From the NCBI GenBank assembly GCA_032353305.1, contig JAUCNG010277739.1, positions 1-13,298 of the forward strand: a DNA stretch of 13,298 nucleotides, given 5' to 3'. Source of the stretch: Cephalothrix spiralis (Eukaryota > Nemertea > Palaeonemertea > Archinemertea > Cephalotrichidae). Of this stretch, positions 9,188-13,298 are shown in pieces. A program made the translations under genes and the position numbers. Under the pieces are notes generated by a model. That model ran no database searches, was not told the origin of the DNA, and saw only the letters and a list, made by a program, of their open reading frames with translations. Each line of letters begins with the position of its first letter. Positions within the stretch are counted from its first letter, which is position 1.

Positions 9188-9469
9188 CAACTAGCAAGAC
9201 ACTAGAATCAATACCGACGAGATTGATCGAGAATAAAAAATAATTGTTAGAAATTGAAAAAATACTTATGACAACTCCACGAATTCCAAAGATAATTTGA
9301 TGCATTTTTGAGAATTGTCTTTAACTTCAAAAGGCTCCAATCCCTTATTTTCACCTTCGAAAACTCGAAATGGCCAACGTTGTCTTGAAAGTGCAGGCAC
9401 CAACGTCTCCAAATCAGTAAGCAGACATCGTCACATCACCCCAAAACACCCATCGCAAACCGTCACAAT

Positions 9470-9531
9470 TTTGACAGTTTTTCCCACTTTTAGAACCAAC
9501 TTTGACAGTTTTTCACATTTTTAGAACCGCT
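9470..9531. repeat. 31-bp tandem duplication
   Basis: Two adjacent 31-base units (9470-9500 and 9501-9531) both read TTTGACAGTTTTTC...TTTTAGAACC with a few differences. They sit just outside the inverted-arm element at 9548-10000. Confidence 0.8.
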
Positions 9532-9547
9532 GGTAGAAAAATACCCA

Positions 9548-10000
9548 CCTTTTTCAGGGGGGTCATGGAAAAGTTTTGCAAAACTAGGCTGAAAAAATTG
9601 CAAAATGGGTTTAGGTAAACACCCCCCCTCCTCAATTTGGACTTTTGCAATTTTTCTCCACTTTGAAATTTTTTTCAATCAAGTTTTTGACCACGCAGCC
9701 TCTATTTTTTGCACTTTTTGCAAATTTTTTCTGTCGCAACAATTTTTTGGCAAAATTTCACAAAATTTTTTGAGTGCGCTCAAATGTTTGCCTTATTCCT
9801 ATCAAAAACATTTTTATAAGGTTCATTCTGTTGTTGTAAGTGTGAATTCAATCAATATTCATGCTTTAAACATGATTTAGAGTACAAAAAAACAATGAAA
9901 AACAGTACAGGAAAAAAATTGCATTTCGGTACTTTTGATACCCACCCACCCCCGGCCTAGTTTGTGCAATTTTTTCCATGACCCCCCTGCCTTTTTAGGA
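9548..10000. mobile_element. T-rich segment with inverted arms (possible foldback/MITE-like element)
   Basis: The left arm (about 9548-9591, CAGGGGGGTCATGGAAAA...AAACTAGGC) recurs as an imperfect reverse complement at about 9953-10000 (GGCCTAGTTTG...TTTTTCCATGACCCCCCTG). Between the arms lies T-rich sequence with repeated 'gcaattttt'-like pieces. No transposase frame is present. The arms are imperfect and the true termini and target-site duplication could not be fixed, so the mobile-element label is an inference from arm structure. Confidence 0.5.
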
Positions 10001-10668
10001 AAATTTTTGAGCACGGTGTAAAATTTTGCCCAAAAAAACTGGGCCGTAGAAAATTTTCAACCGTGCGCAAAAAATGGGGAGACTAGTTAATTGTTGAAAA
10101 TATGAACCGCTTTTTTGACAATTTGAAAGTAAGACTAGTAAGCAAAAACACCCGGGTATGTTTTATAGGCTGTGCTTCTATAAAAAATAGGCAAATTTGT
10201 TTGGGGCACGCATGCCAACGCTAATGTGCGTTTAAATTTCCTGATGCTTCGGCATAAAAAGCTCCAGTTGGCAACACTTTGGTATCATTTTGACTGGTGG
10301 CCTTCCCTTATTATCGCTTACAAACTCGTTCCCGAAGAATACTAAACCGAAACGCTGCTTTAACACCAATGTATTGGAACAATGAGGAATGCAGTGAGCA
10401 ACATGCAGACTCAAATATGAAACACGTTCAAAAACACGATCAAATTTAGTGATTAATAAGCCTCGTTTTAGTCTGTCTGCTGTAAAACTGAACTACTCTG
10501 AATTTTGTATACTCAAATAAATAATACATACATAGATACTAAGTTGAAATTCTATGCTAATGAGAGACGAAGTCAAGATAACAATATCTAAATTAAAGAA
10601 ATATAAATTGTCTGCCGGACGGCAGTAGGGTAGGAATAATAATGATGGCGAGTAAGAAAAAAACTTAC
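10001..10668. other. Intron sequence between the T-rich element and exon B
   Basis: No supported exon. A minus-strand frame at 10414-10232 contains a GTAAGC donor-like site after GAG TTT, but in phase 0, which does not fit the large exon. Its peptide is not recognised. Confidence 0.4.
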
Positions 10669-10730
10669 ATTTTCGCAGCATACGCTAGACGCCGATCATC
10701 AGAAAAGGCCGAAAACCGTGGCCTGGACAT
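10669..10730 (-). CDS. Alternative first coding exon 'B' (basic N-terminus)
   Basis: An ATG at 10730 (A at -3) opens 20 codons plus two bases (AT), ending at a perfect GTAAGT donor at 10668. The codon joined to 4665 is ATG, giving MSRPRFSAFSDDRRLAYAAK, then M, then YRRK. The peptide is Arg/Lys-rich, unlike the acidic exon C. An in-frame TAG lies 48 bases above the ATG, which favours a true start. The -1 base of the donor is T, which is unusual but tolerated before GTAAGT. The implied intron is 6003 nt. The same codon phase as exons A and C is the main evidence that it belongs to this gene. Confidence 0.58.
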
Positions 10731-11304
10731 CTTAATTCTTAATCCTTCAGTAATACATGTAGAAGGTAAAAGCTAGCTGAAAACACTGTCACAATCACAT
10801 TACATTCACTTATGAACTGATACATGTCATGTCCATAGTTAATAAAGTAATGTCCTTCCCCATTAACACCAGAACATCCAACTATCATTCATTTGGAAAT
10901 TAGTTATTTAAAGATAAATAATCCATCCTACCATTAGAAGACCTATTTAGTTGATCATAAAAATTCTCATCTAACATAAAAGTCCAGTTAACCATTCATC
11001 ATCCCTACGCACAATTTTCAGAAGTACAGTACAAACATACCAATATTCAATTTAACACTATAATCAAGATATCAACTGGAGAGTTAAACACTGGAAACTA
11101 AATCCATGGTGAAATAGGAAGCAACCCCATTAGACTTTTGAAAACTATACCTTGACGTTGATTTAACTACGGTACATTTTAATCACGCACATACCGGTAA
11201 GTGAAGGAGAAATACTTAAGTTTCAATTCCTTTTAAAATTGCCAGCTCTAAGAAATAATCAGATGAGATTATACAAGATCGAAGATTTAAAGTAAATCTT
11301 TTAC

Positions 11305-11366
11305 CTCCATGTCGCCGACCAATAATATCTGTTATTTAGTTTTGCGCAGTTAAATATTAAAAACAT
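11305..11366 (-). CDS. Possible fourth first exon 'D' (weak donor)
   Basis: An ATG (G at -3) opens 20 codons plus two bases (AG) and runs to a GAG|GTAAAA donor at 11304, again leaving the phase required by the large exon. The peptide would be MFLIFNCAKLNNRYYWSATW, then R, then YRRK. The donor lacks G at +5. The peptide is hydrophobic and looks less natural than the others, so this may be chance. Confidence 0.2.
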
Positions 11367-12223
11367 CACAGGGAAGAGGAAATACAATATTGTTTCTAAT
11401 TACGATATAATGAACCTGACAACGCAACTTCCTTTTGACATTATTTAACATTCTTAAAATGGATGTTGCCGGGATTTGTATCAACCTGTTCCAGGTTGAC
11501 CTGAAATAGAAAAATGTATCCGTTTCCTCAGAGGAAAACGGTTCCTGCATACAAATGTCTAAACGGCTGATCCGATAGTTTAGACTAGAGCGAATGAGCA
11601 CCAAGCAGCCAAATATACGAATTTTTTGAGTAAATGCACACCAGTCCTGAGAGCGCATTATTTTTGAATGTTTGAACAATGCAAGTGGAATGATTTCTTG
11701 ATAAAATAAACGAAACTACTTTATTTTTGTCATGGTCCGGCGCAAACCGGATAAGTCAGTGAAGGCTAAGAAAAATGAAGTATTGCTTCTTCCGCAATTC
11801 GCCAAAACAAGAAACACAAAAAAACATATGGAAATAACCTCTCTTAGAAAAACAAAAAATTTGGTAAATACAATATATAGGCTTTTTCTTTGGAAAAATC
11901 AAGATAAAATACTAATGCAATTTACAGATAAATTTAGATACATCGGACGATGATGAAATATCAGCTGATTGCTAATTAGATGGCAAGTGACTTTTTGTAA
12001 CTTAATAATACGCTAAGGAGGTAGAGCCGTATATAAAACCTGCCTAAAACATCATACTGGGATGCAACTATAGAATTTCCTTATTCATATCTATTGTATA
12101 AAAACTAACATGGCGATAAAAAATAGTAGATCAAAGAATAAAAGAAGTCTCAGGTGGACCCGATACCAAACTAAGAGGATTTTCCGACAATCGTAATTCC
12201 ATTTCCATTGGTTTGTATAATCA

Positions 12224-12241
12224 GGGGTCATATATGACCCC
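12224..12241. repeat. 18-bp perfect palindrome
   Basis: GGGGTCATATATGACCCC is a perfect palindrome. It contains GGGTCA and TGACCC half-sites in inverted orientation separated by TATA, a layout resembling nuclear-receptor half-sites. Binding is not demonstrable from sequence. Confidence 0.6.
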
Positions 12242-12401
12242 CTGGTATAATTTACTGGAGGAATCTAAGAAAGGAATATTATTCTTTCGTCCACCTATCT
12301 AGTAACTCCAGCTAACCCATGAAAAGCTATATGTTCAAGCACACTTTTGCAACAATTTATTGTCATTTTGACCAAGTGCGTATATGACGCTTACATGTTC
12401 G

Positions 12402-12423
12402 CGTGACGTGCACCGACGTCACG
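12402..12423. promoter_or_regulatory. CRE-like inverted repeat
   Basis: CGTGACGT (12402-12409) and ACGTCACG (12416-12423) are exact inverted copies six bases apart, followed by a CACGTG overlap at 12420-12425. TGACGT/ACGTCA cores match CREB/ATF-type sites. It lies about 380-440 nt inside the intron after exon A and upstream of exons D and B, and is locally GC-rich. Confidence 0.35.
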
Positions 12424-12802
12424 TGGGTGGCAAAAGTCGCCCAAAATAAAGCAGCATGGACGGAGATCATTAAGAAAGCAGAGATTGAGATCGTCAAAAT
12501 TTGGATATAAACTAACCGCTGATAATAATACAGTTGATATCGACTATTGCCTCGTGGAAAGGGGGCTTTTAAAGTGTTCGATACTGAGGGGTCTATTCCC
12601 ATCAGAAAGCCGAATAAAAGATGTACAGGGGGCCTACCGAATAATCGGAGCAATCCAACTTTTTTAACAAACAAATAATTGCAAGGAAATAAACTTAATT
12701 TAAAAAGGTTATCATAAAACAATTAGAACCAAATTTGCATGATATTTTGTATAAAAATTGATAAAATTATAATACTATACTAATAATATTGTCAAAACTT
12801 AC

Positions 12803-12846
12803 CCCATAGAAGATGACATTGCGCTTTTATATATCGGTTCAGCCAT
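12803..12846 (-). CDS. Alternative first coding exon 'A' (short, distal)
   Basis: An ATG with strong Kozak context (A at -3, G at +4) opens 14 codons plus two bases (GG), ending at a perfect GTAAGT donor at 12802. Joined to the G at 4665 it gives MAEPIYKSAMSSSM, then G, then YRRK. It is the most distal of the candidates, implying an 8137-nt intron. The peptide is short and has no recognisable motif, so the call rests on the start context, the donor and the shared phase. Without the phase match to the large exon a 44-base open stretch would be weak evidence. Confidence 0.52.
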
Positions 12847-13298
12847 GATTTGTGGTTTGCATGAGGATGTACTTGCATGTAGATGTTGAGCAGGATAAAT
12901 GATTTAAAACTAATTGCTAGCTGTAAGCATTACTAAGGTGATGGAAGGAAGAGATCAAATACAAGGCATGTGGTTATTACTTCCCTTCGAAGGGCGTGGC
13001 ATCAAGAGTCAGAAGTTCAGGAACATATTACGGTCTTCTTTTTGCATATTGTTAATCGAATGAAGTGATCAATTGCTACGGATCATCATTGTCTTTTCCC
13101 AGCGGCTATCAAAATAGGGTGTTATAAAATTTCGCGTTTCCGCATGGTATCCGCGTTTCCGCGTGGTTTCGAAGACGCGGCTTGAATGCAACATAAGCAA
13201 CACGGCACAGCATTTTTAAGCGGCATAACATTGGGAGCTATAGAGTACATATATATGATAAGAGTAGTCGGTGAGGCGGTTACCAGGTTGGCTACATC
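12847..13298. other. Region upstream of the distal first exon A
   Basis: Would hold the promoter and 5' UTR of exon A on the minus strand. No TATA box or initiator could be assigned. The only structured element is the GC-richer 19-bp tandem at 13133-13170. Confidence 0.35.
13133..13170. repeat. 19-bp tandem duplication, CpG-rich
   Basis: Two adjacent units, CGCGTTTCCGCATGGTATC and CGCGTTTCCGCGTGGTTTC, differ at two positions. They are noticeably CpG-rich in an AT-rich setting, about 290-330 bases upstream of exon A's start. Confidence 0.75.

Larger units (their letters stand above)
10731..12802. other. Sequence between first exons A and B
   Basis: Apart from candidate exon D (11305-11366), no supported coding sequence. 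Minus-strand open frames of 109 and 119 codons (11679-11350, 12722-12363) and a plus-strand frame of 73 codons (11732-11953) have no recognised motifs. Two short palindromic elements occur at 12224-12241 and 12402-12423. Promoters for exons B and D would be expected here, but no clear core elements were seen. Confidence 0.45.

Noticed and set aside
9605-9880. Open frames through the T-rich element on both strands
   Set aside because: Phe/Lys-rich low-complexity translations of T-runs; not protein-like.
10232-10414. Minus-strand 60-codon frame with an internal GTAAGC
   Set aside because: Donor phase is 0, incompatible with the large exon, and the peptide resembles nothing I recognise.
11732-11953. 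73-codon plus-strand open frame beginning MVRRKPDKSVKAKK in good Kozak context
   Set aside because: The basic start looks gene-like, but the remainder loses any protein character, no convincing donor follows the first codons and no neighbouring exon was found. Left as unproven.
12363-12722. 119-codon minus-strand open frame
   Set aside because: No domain, no similarity recognised, hydrophobic patches typical of AT-rich non-coding frames.
1-13298. tRNA, rRNA, CRISPR or prokaryotic system
   Set aside because: No tRNA box pairs or cloverleaf, no rRNA-like sequence, no spaced direct-repeat array, and gene structure is spliced.

Overview
The window looks like animal (metazoan) nuclear DNA, probably from an invertebrate. 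It is AT-rich and mostly non-coding. It holds one very long, serine-rich open frame on the minus strand, with a textbook splice acceptor before it and short exons with GTAAGT donors far upstream. Nothing bacterial (operons, Shine-Dalgarno sites) is visible. The species cannot be read from the sequence.

The one convincing gene is on the minus strand and spans roughly 12846 to 230. Its body is a single large exon (4665 to 639, then a 3' UTR). I assign it to the ITPR-interacting-domain family (TESPA1 / ITPRID1 / ITPRID2-KRAP), whose members bind IP3 receptors. The evidence is a serine run followed by 'AEDVLNNLGFSQG' and 'LPERF', with 'PIDK...W' and 'YRRK' motifs further N-terminal, all in the vertebrate order. 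The vertebrate C-terminal coiled-coil region is not recognisable. In its place is a long low-complexity protein carrying six Q-x-[DE] motifs of the dynein-light-chain (LC8) type, one of them a canonical KxTQT.

The large exon has no usable in-frame start, and its first base completes a split codon. Three separate ATG-starting mini-exons lie upstream, at 7727-7615, 10730-10669 and 12846-12803. Each ends in a perfect GTAAGT donor and each leaves exactly two bases of a codon, which is what the large exon needs. A fourth, weaker candidate lies at 11366-11305. I read these as alternative first coding exons giving different N-termini: acidic 38 aa, basic 21 aa and neutral 15 aa.

The rest is intronic and flanking DNA. 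Two direct copies of a ~250-bp repeat (5919-6172 and 7985-8231) flank the 7.7-kb first exon, and one of them sits just upstream of its start, where a promoter would be. There is also a T-rich segment with inverted arms (9548-10000), a 31-bp tandem duplication (9470-9531), a near-perfect hairpin (9142-9187), several smaller palindromes and a 19-bp tandem repeat (13133-13170). No tRNA, rRNA, CRISPR array or second convincing gene was found.
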